Notes: a model not told the origin generated them from the letters alone. Positions 20,532 to 30,028 are shown, counted from the first letter of the stretch. The stretch is 64,000 nt of DNA from CAVPWP01 sp963709395 (GCA_963709395.1 CAVPWP010000001.1:248001-312000); one strand, 5' to 3'. A program made the numbers and translations.

Positions 20532-21407
20532 ATGTCGCAATCGCGCCCCGGTCTGGCGGTGCTCTGGATGACCGGGGCGATCGTCGCGTTCTCGGCGATG
20601 GCCGTGGCCGGACGCGCGGTGAGCTTCGAGCTCGATACCTTCGAGATCATGATGTACCGCTCGTTCGTGGGCGTGGTTCTGGTGGTCTCGGTCGCCGGCG
20701 CGCTCGGCACGCTTGGCACAGTGACGCGGCGCGACCTTCCGGTGCACGCGACGCGCAATCTCTTTCACTTCGCGGGCCAGAACCTGTGGTTCTACGCGAT
20801 CACGGTGATCCCGCTGGCCCAGGTCTTCGCGCTCGAGTTCACCTCGCCGATCTGGGTGACGCTTCTGGCCCCGCTCGTGCTGGGAGAGCGGCTGACGCGA
20901 TTGCGCCTGATGACCGCCCTGCTCGGCTTCACCGGCATCCTGATCGTCGCGCGTCCCGATCTGGGCGGCCTCAGCCCCGGGGTCATTGCGGCCGCCACCG
21001 CCGCCCTTGGATTCGCCGGCTCGATCCTTCTGACCAAACGCCTGACCCGGACCGAGACGATCACCTGCATCCTGTTCTGGCTGACGCTGATGCAGTCGGT
21101 CTTCGGGATCGTCGCCTCGGGCTGGGACGGTGACATCGCCCTGCCTTCGGCCACGACGGCCCCCTGGCTTCTGCTGATCGGATGCTGCGGGCTGCTTGCG
21201 CATCTTTGCCTGACGAACGCGCTGTCGCTGGCGCCGGCAACGGTCGTGGTGCCGATGGACTTCGTGCGCCTGCCCGCCATCGCGGTGGTCGGCCTTTGGG
21301 TCTACGGTGAACCGATCCACTTCCACGTCGTGCTTGGCGCGGCGATCATCTTTGGGGCGAACTATCTCAACATCTGGACAGAGACCCGAAAACAGCCGGA
21401 TTTGTGA
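20532..21407 (+). CDS. EamA/DMT-superfamily transporter
   Basis: 291 residues with ten predicted membrane helices in two EamA repeats (MTGAIVAFSAMAVAGRAV; TTAPWLLLIGCCGLLAHLC). The closest type I recognise is the S-adenosylmethionine/drug-metabolite exporter group; the substrate cannot be told. It follows the DUF218 gene by 18 bases in the same direction. The frame is intact. Confidence 0.82.
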   Translation: MSQSRPGLAVLWMTGAIVAFSAMAVAGRAVSFELDTFEIMMYRSFVGVVLVVSVAGALGTLGTVTRRDLPVHATRNLFHFAGQNLWFYAITVIPLAQVFALEFTSPIWVTLLAPLVLGERLTRLRLMTALLGFTGILIVARPDLGGLSPGVIAAATAALGFAGSILLTKRLTRTETITCILFWLTLMQSVFGIVASGWDGDIALPSATTAPWLLLIGCCGLLAHLCLTNALSLAPATVVVPMDFVRLPAIAVVGLWVYGEPIHFHVVLGAAIIFGANYLNIWTETRKQPDL

Positions 21408-21429
21408 CGCTGCGGCACGAAATTTGACT

Positions 21430-21442
21430 TACGCGGCGTAAA
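21430..21442. promoter_or_regulatory. Palindromic operator upstream of the FadL-like porin
   Basis: TTACGC-G-GCGTAA, a perfect 6-base inverted repeat around one base, in the 134-base gap before the OmpP1/FadL gene. It abuts a possible -35 (TTGACC, 21447-21452) with a weak -10 (ATACCA) 17 bases on. It would suit a TetR- or GntR-type repressor; the binding protein is unknown. Confidence 0.5.
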
Positions 21443-21541
21443 TCGTTGACCGGTGACAGGTTCAGTCAATACCACATCAACCATCGCGGCCATGGAGGAT
21501 GGGGAAACCTCCGCAGCGAACACCAGGGGAGGATTGGGAAC

Positions 21542-22684
21542 ATGGCTAAGAGACTAGCGGCGGCGGCGGCCCTTGCGACACTCGGCGCGACTGTGGCGCA
21601 TGCCGGCGGGATCGAGCGGACGAACCAGGTCGTCGGCATCATTTTTGAGGAAGGCACCTACGCCGAATTCTCGTTCGGCTATGTGGACCCGTCGGTTTCG
21701 GGGGTTGCCACGGCAACAAGCCCGACGCCCGGAGCCAGTTCGGGCAACATGGTCGAAGCCTACACGCTTGCCGGCGCGGCATTCCGCATGGATCTCAATG
21801 AGAGCCTTTCGTTCGGTCTGATATTCGATCAGCCCTATGGGGCCGACGTGGCCTATCCGGTCGGCACGGGTTACTTCGCGCAGGGATCAACCGCGACGCT
21901 CAATGCGAACGCCCTTACGGCTGTTCTGCGCTACGAGTTCGCGGGCAATTACGACGTCTACGGTGGCCTGCGCTACCAGACCCTCGCGGCAAGCGCCTTC
22001 ATTCCCTTCGTCACGGCGCCGCCCGGTCCGGGCATTGTTGCGCCCGGAGCGCCTTATCAAGCCGACGGCGAACGCGACGGTGGCCTCGGATGGCTGATCG
22101 GCGCCGCCTACCAGATCCCGGAAATCGCGCTGCGGGTGGCGCTGACCTACAACTCGGCGATCGACCATGACCTCGCCACCACCGAAACCTCGGCACTGGG
22201 CACGTCAACGTCAAATACACCGGTCTCCACGCCGCAGTCGGTCAATCTTGACTTCCAGACCGGCATCGCCGCAGACACGCTTCTTTTCGGCGGAGTCCGC
22301 TGGGTCGACTGGAGCGAATTCGACATCTCGCCCCAGGATTACGCAACCCTGACCGGCGGCGGCTCACTGGTGAGCTACAACAGCGATACGGTCACCTACA
22401 CGTTGGGCCTTGGTCGCCGCATCAACGAGACATGGTCGGTCTCGGGCCGGGTGTTCTATGAAGACCCGACAGGCGGCTTCTCTTCGAACCTCGGCCCGAC
22501 GGACGGCCTGCTTGGGGCGGCTCTTGGCGCCCAGTATACCGTCGGTCAGACACAGGTTTCCTTTGGCCTCAGCTACACCGACATCGGCGACGCAGAGACC
22601 ACGCTGGGCGGCGGTGTGGCGGCGTCGGACTTCTCGGGCAACTCCGCCTGGGGCGCCGGGATCCGGGTCGGCTATACCTTCTGA
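21542..22684 (+). CDS. OmpP1/FadL-family outer membrane transporter
   Basis: 380 residues. The signal peptide (RLAAAAALATLGATVAHA) is followed by a beta-barrel ending in phenylalanine (GIRVGYTF), as outer membrane proteins do. Repeated amphipathic strands and motifs such as FGLIFDQPYGADVAYP, YDVYGGLRYQTL and LGLGRRINETWSVSGRVFY match FadL-type channels for hydrophobic compounds. ATG 21542 follows GGGGAGGATT. A perfect palindrome lies upstream and a strong intrinsic terminator follows, so this is a single-gene transcription unit. Confidence 0.88.
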   Translation: MAKRLAAAAALATLGATVAHAGGIERTNQVVGIIFEEGTYAEFSFGYVDPSVSGVATATSPTPGASSGNMVEAYTLAGAAFRMDLNESLSFGLIFDQPYGADVAYPVGTGYFAQGSTATLNANALTAVLRYEFAGNYDVYGGLRYQTLAASAFIPFVTAPPGPGIVAPGAPYQADGERDGGLGWLIGAAYQIPEIALRVALTYNSAIDHDLATTETSALGTSTSNTPVSTPQSVNLDFQTGIAADTLLFGGVRWVDWSEFDISPQDYATLTGGGSLVSYNSDTVTYTLGLGRRINETWSVSGRVFYEDPTGGFSSNLGPTDGLLGAALGAQYTVGQTQVSFGLSYTDIGDAETTLGGGVAASDFSGNSAWGAGIRVGYTF

Positions 22685-22709
22685 GATCGGGCGCAACCCA
22701 ATGACGATC

Positions 22710-22737
22710 GGCCCCGCTTCGGCGGGGCCTTTTCTTT
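22710..22737 (+). terminator. Intrinsic terminator of the FadL-like gene
   Basis: Perfect 8-base stem GGCCCCGC / GCGGGGCC with a TTCG tetraloop followed by TTTTCTTT, 26 bases after the stop codon. It is the clearest rho-independent terminator in the window. Confidence 0.93.
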
Positions 22738-22786
22738 GCGCAGCATTCGGGTCGCGGCAAGCAAACGACCGGGTTAGCCTGACCGC

Positions 22787-23702
22787 ATGACCCAAACCGA
22801 GCTTTCCCCCCGCGCCTGGGCCGAACTCATGGCCCTCTCCCTGATCTGGGGGGCGTCGTTCCTGTCGATCCGCATCGCGCTTGACGAGATCCCGGTCCTG
22901 ACCTCGGTCGCGCACAGGGTCGTCTGGGCAGCGCTGGCGCTTTGGCTTGTCATTGTCGCGCGGCGCCTTCCCCTGCCCCGTGCGCCCCGCATCTGGATGG
23001 CCTTCCTGGTGATGGGACTGCTGAACAACGTCGTCCCCTTCACGCTGATGGCCTGGGCGCAGCTTCATATCGAGACCGGGCTCACGTCGATCCTGAACGC
23101 CGCGACCGCGATCTGGGGCGTGCTCGTGGCGGCACTTGTTTTCGCAGACGAGCGTCTGACCTGGCGCAAGGGCCTTGGCGTGACGATGGGGTTCGCTGGG
23201 CGTCGTCCTTGCCATCGGGGTGGACAGCCTGCGCACGCTCGACCTGCGCTCGGTGGCGCAGCTTGCGGTGATCGCGGGGACGCTGTCCTATGCCTTCGCC
23301 GGTGCCTGGGCCCGCGCGCGGCTTTCAGGGTTGTCGCCCGTCGTGGCCGCCGCCGGGATGCTGACCGCATCGGGACTGGTGATGGTGCCGCTGGCGCTGA
23401 TCGTCGACGGTCCGCCTGCGATGCCGCAGTCACCCGCGACGGTCCTTGCGGTGGCCTACTACGCGCTGGTGTCCACGGCGCTGGCCTATCTTCTCTACTA
23501 CCGGGTGCTGCGGATGGCGGGATCGGGGAACCTTCTGCTCTGCACGCTGATGATCCCGCCGGTGGCGATCCTACTGGGGGCGCTCGTGCGGGGCGAGACG
23601 CTGCATGCCGGCGCCTTCGCGGGCTTCGGGCTTCTGGCGCTGGGGCTTCTTGTGATCGACGGTCGGTTGCTGCGCCTGCCACGCGGGCGGGCCGCGACAT
23701 AG
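22787..23702 (+). CDS. EamA/DMT-superfamily transporter (one frameshift)
   Basis: About 304 residues with ten predicted membrane helices (start LSLIWGASFLSIRIALDE, middle AGTLSYAFAGAWARAR, end LLCTLMIPPVAILLGALVRGE). Typical EamA exporter of unknown substrate. One extra G at about 23205 (GFAG-VVLAIGVDSL) splits the frame and is probably a sequence error. It is isolated from the upstream gene by a terminator. It is not closely similar to the other EamA protein at 20532. Confidence 0.8.
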
Positions 23703-23751
23703 TGCTGGCCTCGCGCCCGCCGCCCCGCTAGGACGGGCGCCGGACGACGGG

Positions 23752-24627
23752 ATGAGGCGGACGATGATCTACGGCTCGGCGACGGAGTGGCGCGAGGCCC
23801 CGAACAAGCGCATCATGCTGTTCGGCATGTCGGGGCTGGGCAAGACCCATGTCTCGAACCTTCTGCGCGCGTCGGGCGGGTGGTTCCACTACTCGGTCGA
23901 TTACCGCATCGGCACCCGCTACATGGGCGAGCACATCGCCGACAACTTCAAGCGCGAGGCGATGAAGGTGCCGCTTCTGCGGGACCTCCTGATGTCGGAT
24001 TCGATCTATGTCGCCTCGAACATCACCTTCGACAACCTCGCCCCTCTGTCGACCTACCTGGGCAAGCCGGGCGATCCGGCGAAGGGCGGGCTGCCGTTCG
24101 CACGAATACATGCGCCGCCAGGCGCTTCATGCCGAGGCCGAGAAGGCCGCGATGCTGGACACCGCCCAGTTCATCGACCGGGCGAAGATGCTTTACGGCT
24201 ATGACAACTTCGTCTGCGACAGCTCGGGCTCGATCGTCGAGGTGGTGAACCCCGAGGACCGCGACGATCCGGTGCTGGCGGCGGTGACGGACCACCTGCT
24301 GCCGGTCTGGATCGAAGGCACCGAGGCCCATACCGAGGAACTGATCCGCCGCTTCGACCGCGACCCCAAGCCGATGTATTACCAGCCCGACTTCCTGCGC
24401 TCGGCCTGGGCCGAGTACCGGGCCATGACGGGCGAGGCCGAGGACCGGTCGATCCCGACGCTTTCGTGCGCTGGACCTATGCCCGCGCCCTCGCCCACCG
24501 GCAGCCACGCTATGCGGCGCTTGCGCGAAACTGGGGCGTGACCGTGGACGCCGCCGACATCGCGTCCGTCAAGACCGCCGGCGCCGTGGTGGACCTGATC
24601 GCCGGGGCCCTTGAGGCCCGCGCGTGA
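23752..24627 (+). CDS. Conserved P-loop ATPase of unknown function (frameshifted)
   Basis: About 290 residues. The N-terminus has a Walker A motif (LFGMSGLGKTHVS). The rest, including YSVDYRIGTRYMGEHIADNF, LGYGYD-type KMLYGYDNFVCDSSGSI, VVNPEDRDDPVL and WTYARALAHRQPRYAALA, is conserved in this family from memory but has no assigned function. Extra bases near 24102 and 24470 change the frame. Start 23752 or ATG 23764. The P-loop near the N-terminus and no membrane segment suggest a soluble NTPase or kinase-like protein. Confidence 0.65.
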
Positions 24628-24669
24628 TCCGCCTATCTCACGCGCTCTGACCGCAACGGACGACCGCCC

Positions 24670-25605
24670 ATGCCCATCACCCTGCCCGAGACCCTGCCCG
24701 CCTATGACGTGCTGTCGCGCGAAGGCGTCATGGTCATGGGCCAGACCAAGGCGGCCCATCAGGACATCCGCCCGATCCGGATCGGGCTTCTGAACCTGAT
24801 GCCGAAGAAGATCCAGACCGAGACGCAGTTCGCCCGCCTGATCGGCGCAACGCCCCTGCAGATCGACTTCCAGCTGATCCGCATGACCGAGCACGAGACC
24901 AAGAACACCGCGGCCGAGCACATGGCCGAGTTCTATCGCCCCTTTCAGGAGGTGAAGGACGAGAAGTTCGACGGGCTCATCATCACCGGCGCCCCGATCG
25001 AGCACCTGCCCTTCGAGGAGGTGACCTACTGGGACGAGCTGACCGAGGTCATGGACTGGACCCAGACCAACGTGCATTCCACCTTCGGCGTCTGCTGGGG
25101 CGGGATGGCCATGGCCTATCACTTCCACGGCGTGACCAAGCACATGCTGGACCAGAAGGCCTTCGGCTGCTTCCGGCACCGCAACCTCACGCCGTCCTCG
25201 CCCTACCTGCGCGGGTTTTCGGACGATTTCATCATCCCCGTCAGCCGCTGGACCGAGATGCGCGCGGACGAGATGACGGCGGTCGGCCTGAACGTCCTGC
25301 TGGGCTCGGAAGAGGTCGGCCCCTGCCTGGTCGAGGATGCCGCACACCGCGCGCTCTACATCTTCAACCACTTCGAATACGACAGCGGCACGCTGAAGGA
25401 AGAGTACGACCGCGACATCGCCACCGGCGCGCCGATCATCGTGCCGCGCAACTACTACCCCGACGACGATCCGGCGAAGACCCCGCTCAACCGCTGGCGC
25501 AGCCACGCCCATCTGCTTTACGGCAACTGGATCAGCGAGATCTACCTGACCACGCCGTTCGACATGGCGATGATCGGGCAGGCCTCGACCGATCTGCGCC
25601 GATGA
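24670..25605 (+). CDS. metA: MetA-type homoserine O-acyltransferase, predicted acetyl-CoA specific
   Basis: Commits homoserine to methionine synthesis. 311 residues of the MetA (glutamine amidotransferase-like) fold: catalytic C142 in STFGVCWGG, H and E in FNHFEYDSGTL. Residue 111, which decides acyl donor in this family (Gly succinyl-CoA, Glu acetyl-CoA), is Glu here in ITGAPIEHLPFEEV. The enzyme is therefore expected to be a homoserine O-acetyltransferase despite its MetA fold. The frame is intact. Only 42 bases separate it from the preceding gene, leaving no space for a SAM riboswitch. Confidence 0.92.
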   Translation: MPITLPETLPAYDVLSREGVMVMGQTKAAHQDIRPIRIGLLNLMPKKIQTETQFARLIGATPLQIDFQLIRMTEHETKNTAAEHMAEFYRPFQEVKDEKFDGLIITGAPIEHLPFEEVTYWDELTEVMDWTQTNVHSTFGVCWGGMAMAYHFHGVTKHMLDQKAFGCFRHRNLTPSSPYLRGFSDDFIIPVSRWTEMRADEMTAVGLNVLLGSEEVGPCLVEDAAHRALYIFNHFEYDSGTLKEEYDRDIATGAPIIVPRNYYPDDDPAKTPLNRWRSHAHLLYGNWISEIYLTTPFDMAMIGQASTDLRR

Positions 25606-25693
25606 CATTGCCCCGGCTGGTCCGCCGTCTGGCCTCCCGGCCTTTACCCGCTAGGTTGCGATAGGCAATGGAAAGCGGAACGGGAATGGCGCG

Positions 25694-26677
25694 GTGAGCA
25701 CGCTTCAGACGGTCGCGGGGCTGGCAATGGCCGCGGTTGCCCTTGGCGGCTGCGGCGTGCTCTTCGACAGCCGCGCCGACCTCAGGGAAGCCGAGGCCGA
25801 AGCACGCTATCCCCCGTTGGGACAGTTCGTCGAGGTCGATGGCCGCACGGTCCACGCCTATGTCGAAGGCAGCGGACCCGATCTTGTCATCCTGCACGGC
25901 GCCGGCGGAAATCTGCGCGACTACACCTTCGATTTCGTCGACCGGGTCAAAGACCGCTACCGCGTGATCGTCTTCGACCGGCCCGGCCACGGCTGGACCC
26001 AGCAGACCGACCCGCGCTACACGGCGGCCTTTTCGCGCGAGGCCGAGGGTCCCGAAGAACAGGCCGCGTTCCTGCACAAGGCGGCGCTGCAGCTTGGGGT
26101 CGAGGATCCCGTCGTGATGGGCCAGTCCTTTGGCGGCGCGGTGGCCCTGGCCTGGGCGCTCAACCACGATCCCGCGGCGGTGGTCGTTGTCTCGGGCGTG
26201 TCGCATCCCTGGCCCGGCACGCTGTCGCCCAGCTACACGGTGGCCGGGTCGGCCCTGGGCGGCGCCGCAATCGTCCCGTTGGTCGCAGCCTTCCCGCCGA
26301 ACGGCTCGGTCGATGGCATCCTCGGGGGCGTCTTCGCCCCGCAGCCCGTGCCCGACGGCTATGCCCGCTATTTCGGTGTACCGCTTTCGCTGCGGCGCGA
26401 GACGCTGCGCGCCAACGCCCGGCAGGTCAACACCCTGCGCCCGCATGTGGTACGGATGGCCGAACGCTATCCGGACCTGTCCCTTCCCATGGAGATCGTG
26501 CACGGCACCGCCGACGAGATCGTGCCACTGACGATCCATTCCGAACCGCTGGCCGCGCGCGTTTCTGGGGCGAACCTTGTCGTGCTCGAGGGGGTCGGTC
26601 ACATGCCGCATCACGCCGACCCCGAGGCGGTGGTTGCCGCGATCGACCGCGCCGCCGCCCGCGCCGGATTGCGCTAG
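25694..26677 (+). CDS. Alpha/beta hydrolase, predicted lipoprotein
   Basis: 327 residues with a lipobox (AVALGGC, lipidated Cys about residue 20) and an alpha/beta hydrolase domain: oxyanion region HGAGGN, nucleophile elbow GQSFGG, acid in GTADEIVP, catalytic His in GVGHMPHH. Probably a lipid-anchored serine hydrolase at the membrane; the substrate is unknown. Start GTG 25694 is preferred because the nearby ATG at 25686 is in a frame that stops at once. Confidence 0.8.
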   Translation: MSTLQTVAGLAMAAVALGGCGVLFDSRADLREAEAEARYPPLGQFVEVDGRTVHAYVEGSGPDLVILHGAGGNLRDYTFDFVDRVKDRYRVIVFDRPGHGWTQQTDPRYTAAFSREAEGPEEQAAFLHKAALQLGVEDPVVMGQSFGGAVALAWALNHDPAAVVVVSGVSHPWPGTLSPSYTVAGSALGGAAIVPLVAAFPPNGSVDGILGGVFAPQPVPDGYARYFGVPLSLRRETLRANARQVNTLRPHVVRMAERYPDLSLPMEIVHGTADEIVPLTIHSEPLAARVSGANLVVLEGVGHMPHHADPEAVVAAIDRAAARAGLR

Positions 26678-26721
26678 GGCCGCTGCGGGCCTAGGCTTCA
26701 AGCACTTAGAGGGAGACGCCG

Positions 26722-27593
26722 ATGGACCTGCCGTTCGACGGAGCGATCAGCACATTCTACAAGGCCGAAGCGCCGGACGACCTGCGCAAAGCGGTCGAAC
26801 AGCACAAGACGCGGGACATCCTGTCGGATGCCTATCCCTATCAGAAACGGATGAAGAAATCCGAGTATGAAGAGACGCTTGCTGCGCTTCAGCTCGAACT
26901 CGCCAAGCTCCAGCGCGATGTGATCGAAACGGGAAAACGGATCGTCGTCGTGTTCGAGGGCCGCGATGCAAGCGGAAAAGGCGGCACGATCAAGCGGTTC
27001 CGGGAGAATCTCAATCCCCGCGACCGCCCGGGTCGTGGCGCTTTCCAAGCCCACCGACCGCGAGGCGGGCGAATGGTATTTCCAGCGCTATGTCTCCCAT
27101 CTTCCCACCGAGGGCGAGATCGTGTTCTTCGACCGCAGCTGGTACAACCGCGGCGTCGTCGAGGATGTCTTCGACTTCTGCACCAGCGCCGAGCGGGCGC
27201 AGTTCTTTCGCCAGCTGCCGGGGTTCGAGACGCTCTTGATCGACGAAGGCGTCCATTTCGTGAAGATCTGGCTGTCGGTCAGCCGGCCCGAGCAGCTTCA
27301 CCGGTTTCTTCAGCGTGAGAAAGACCCCCTCAAGCAGTGGAAACTGAGCTGGATCGACGTCGAGGGGCTCAAGCGCTGGGATGCCTACACCGAAGGCCAT
27401 CGCCGAGACCTTCGAACACAGCCACACGCCCGCAGCGCCTTGGACCGTCGTTCTGTCCGACGACAAGCGCCGGGCGCGGATTGCCGCGATCCGCGCGGTG
27501 ATCTCGGGGCTGGACTACGCCGGAAAGAACGACAAGGTCGCCTGCCCGCCCGATCCCAAGGTCTGTGGCGGCCCAGAGCTTGTGCATGCCTAA
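26722..27593 (+). CDS. ppk2: Polyphosphate kinase 2 (frameshifted)
   Basis: Transfers phosphate between polyphosphate and nucleotides. About 290 residues. Walker A VVFEGRDASGKGG, the lid region LSKPTDREAGEWYFQRYV, and FFDRSWYNRGVVE as Walker B-like motif all match the one-domain PPK2 family. Extra bases at about 27030 and 27403 break the frame. The stop overlaps the start of the TetR-family gene by eight bases, so the pair is coupled. Confidence 0.9.
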
Positions 27594-28203
27594 ACGCGGC
27601 TACCACCACGGCAACCTCAAGCAGGCGCTGGTCGACGCGGCCCTCGATCTGATCGAGGAGCGCGGACCGCAGGGGTTCACGCTGTCCGAAGCGGCCAAGC
27701 GCGCAGGCGTGACACCCGCGGCGGTCTACCGCCATTTCGAGGGGCGCGAGGACCTGATCGCGGAAGCCGCGCGGCAGGGCTACGAGATCTTCGCGGATCT
27801 GATGCGATACGCCTATGACAGCGGCCAGCCCTCGGCGCTGCGCAGCTTCGAGGCGACGGGGCGGGCCTACCTGGCCTTTGCACGGAAATACCCCGGCCAC
27901 TACGTCGCCATGTTCGAATCGGGCATCTCGATCAACCGCACCCCCGATCTCGCCTTGGCGGCGTCTCGCGCATCACGTGTGCTGGAAGAGGCCGCACTGG
28001 CGCTTTCGGAACACATACCGGTGGAAATGCGCCCGCCCTCACAGATGTTCTCGGCACATATTTGGGCGATGAGCCACGGCGTGGTAGAGCTTTTCGCGCG
28101 CGGGGCACCGGGGCGACAGTCCCCTTTCCCGCCCGAAGAGTTGTTGGAGGCAGGAATTGGTATCTATCTGCGTGGACTTGGGCTTGTGCCGCCCGACCGT
28201 TGA
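27586..28203 (+). CDS. TetR-family transcriptional regulator
   Basis: 205 residues. The N-terminal helix-turn-helix is classical (YHHGNLKQALVDAALDLIEE, FTLSEAAKRAGVTPAAVYRHF). The C-terminal ligand domain is of the TetR_C_33/WHG type (YLAFARKYPGHYVAMFES). ATG 27586 lies inside the end of ppk2. Likely to control ppk2, itself or the outer-membrane gene downstream; an inverted repeat (CCAGAAC / GTTCTGG) in the next gap is a candidate operator. Confidence 0.87.
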   Translation: MPKRGYHHGNLKQALVDAALDLIEERGPQGFTLSEAAKRAGVTPAAVYRHFEGREDLIAEAARQGYEIFADLMRYAYDSGQPSALRSFEATGRAYLAFARKYPGHYVAMFESGISINRTPDLALAASRASRVLEEAALALSEHIPVEMRPPSQMFSAHIWAMSHGVVELFARGAPGRQSPFPPEELLEAGIGIYLRGLGLVPPDR

Positions 28204-28229
28204 TCTGGGACGGACCACGTGGCAGGCAG

Positions 28230-28265
28230 CCAGAACAAATTTCATGCAATAGTAACTGGTTCTGG
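28230..28265. promoter_or_regulatory. Inverted repeat before the small outer-membrane gene
   Basis: CCAGAAC (28230-28236) and GTTCTGG (28259-28265), 7-base arms 22 bases apart, between the TetR gene and the outer-membrane barrel and ending eight bases before the latter's ATG. It could be a TetR operator or a leader hairpin masking the ribosome binding site. Confidence 0.35.
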
Positions 28266-28272
28266 TTTAGGG

Positions 28273-28884
28273 ATGGTGTTCATGCGTGATGGTATTCTCA
28301 AGCTGATGGCAGTGATCCTGGCGCTGACGGCGCCCGTGTCGGCCTTGGCACAGACGGGCGACCGACAGTCGCCGTCGATATGGTCGGGTCCCTACTTCGG
28401 CCTGACGCTTGGCCAGGGCGGGTCGGACCTTGTCGGCCCCGGCGGGGACACGGGCTCTCAGGAGGGGCGGGAAACCTCGATCTACACGGGGTTCTCGTGG
28501 CTTCGTGGGCAGACGTTCTACGGCATCGAATACGACCTGACCGTCAATCTTGGCCGCGACACGGTCTTCGGCGAGCGTGTGCCCGTCGGATCCCGCACGG
28601 CCGCCGTCGACTGGCTGACAAGCCTGCGCGGACGTGTGGGCATCGTTGCGGAGGAAACCCTGGTCTTCGCGACCGCGGGGCTGAGCTATGCCGATACGGT
28701 GTCTACCGGACGGGACTACGACACAGGGTTCGTGTTTGGCGGTGGGCTGGAACGGCGGCTGGGAGAGCGTTGGTCCTGGCGCGGCGAAGCCCTGTTTCAC
28801 CGCTTCTCACCCGATGGTGCGCCCGACCGCGTCGAGCTTGACGATGCCTGGGTGGTCCGCTTCGGCATCGCACGGCATTTCTGA
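28273..28884 (+). CDS. Small outer membrane beta-barrel protein
   Basis: About 203 residues. Signal peptide (LKLMAVILALTAPVSALAQ), then an eight-strand-type barrel beginning WSGPYFGLTLGQGG and ending with FGIARHF. The pattern (GYFG..G, terminal Phe) resembles Omp25/31-like porins of alphaproteobacteria. ATG 28273 is used; 28282 is possible. It follows the TetR gene by 70 bases. The role is structural or unknown. Confidence 0.75.
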   Translation: MVFMRDGILKLMAVILALTAPVSALAQTGDRQSPSIWSGPYFGLTLGQGGSDLVGPGGDTGSQEGRETSIYTGFSWLRGQTFYGIEYDLTVNLGRDTVFGERVPVGSRTAAVDWLTSLRGRVGIVAEETLVFATAGLSYADTVSTGRDYDTGFVFGGGLERRLGERWSWRGEALFHRFSPDGAPDRVELDDAWVVRFGIARHF

Positions 28885-28915
28885 CTGCTGATAAGCGCGT
28901 CCCAAGGTCCGCCGG

Positions 28916-30028
28916 TCAGGCGGCGTCGGGCGGGAACACCACAAGGGCGCGCGGATCCCAGGATACCCGGGTTCTGGCACCCCGCTCGAGCACGGGACGC
29001 CCGGCCCGGTTCTTCATCGAGATCGTGACGTTCTCCGGAGCACCATCGAGGCCGACTTCGTAATAGGTCATGTCGCCGTAGTAGATCACGTCCTCGACCA
29101 GGCCTTCGGCAACCCGCTCCTGCGTGCTTTCTCCATCGAAGAGGATCGACAGCATCTCGGGCCGGATGCCGGCTGCGGCCGCGCCCGCAGGAGGGGCGCC
29201 CATGATCTGGTCCGGCGCGATCTCGGCCCGGCCAAGGCCGGCCACCTCGACCGAGGGCGCGCCCCCGTCAGGCGATACCGTGGCCGGCAGGAAGTTCATC
29301 ACGCCGATGAAGTCGGCCACCCGCCGCGTTGCGGGACGGCGGTAAAGCTCTTGCGGGCTGGCCAGTTGGGCGATCACCCCGTCGAACATGACCGCGATGC
29401 GGTCGGACATGATCAGCGCCTCTTCCTGGTCATGGGTCACCAGGATGAAGGTGATGCCGACCTGCCGCTGCAAGCGGCGGAGTTCGCTCTGCATCTGTTC
29501 GCGCAGTTTCTTGTCGAGTGCCGACAGCGGTTCGTCGAGCAGGAGCACCTTGGGCTTGAGGATCAGCGCCCGTGCAAGGGCCACCCGCTGGCGCTGCCCG
29601 CCCGACAGGGCATGGGCGGCCCGGGCGCCGAAGCCTTCGAGGCCCACCATGTGGAGGGCGTCCTTGACCGCCGTCGCCTTTTCGGACGCAGACATCGACG
29701 AGCGGCGCAACCCGAAGCCCACGTTCTCGGCCACCGAGAAATGCGGGAAGATCGCGTAGGACTGGAACACCATGTTGGTGGGCCGCTTGTTCGCGGGCAC
29801 GCCGCGCATGTTCTGCCCGTCGATCAGAAGGCTGCCCGCCGACGGTTCCTCGAACCCCGCAATGGTGCGCAAGAGCGTGGTCTTGCCGCAGCCCGAGGGG
29901 CCGAGCAGCGAGAAGAACTCGCCCTCGCCGATGTCGAGCGACAGGTTCCGAAGCGCGTGATAATCGCCGTAGTATTTCTGGATCCCAGAAAGCTCGATGA
30001 TCGGGCGGCGGATGCTGGTGTCTTTCAC
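28916..30028 (-). CDS. potA: ABC transporter ATP-binding subunit, PotA/spermidine-putrescine type
   Basis: 370 residues. Walker A GPSGCGKTT, signature ALSGGQRQR, Walker B VLLLDEPLSALD, H-loop VTHDQEE, and a C-terminal TOBE domain (RVADFIGVMNFLPATV). The arrangement with two 2TM permeases upstream matches polyamine importers (PotABC); iron(III)- or thiamine-type importers are the alternative. The gene overlaps the permease gene by four bases. No periplasmic binding-protein gene is adjacent. Confidence 0.85.
   Translation of the reverse strand: MKDTSIRRPIIELSGIQKYYGDYHALRNLSLDIGEGEFFSLLGPSGCGKTTLLRTIAGFEEPSAGSLLIDGQNMRGVPANKRPTNMVFQSYAIFPHFSVAENVGFGLRRSSMSASEKATAVKDALHMVGLEGFGARAAHALSGGQRQRVALARALILKPKVLLLDEPLSALDKKLREQMQSELRRLQRQVGITFILVTHDQEEALIMSDRIAVMFDGVIAQLASPQELYRRPATRRVADFIGVMNFLPATVSPDGGAPSVEVAGLGRAEIAPDQIMGAPPAGAAAAGIRPEMLSILFDGESTQERVAEGLVEDVIYYGDMTYYEVGLDGAPENVTISMKNRAGRPVLERGARTRVSWDPRALVVFPPDAA

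Noticed and set aside
24628..24669. SAM riboswitch before metA
   Set aside because: Only 42 bases are available and no pseudoknot-forming segments are seen.
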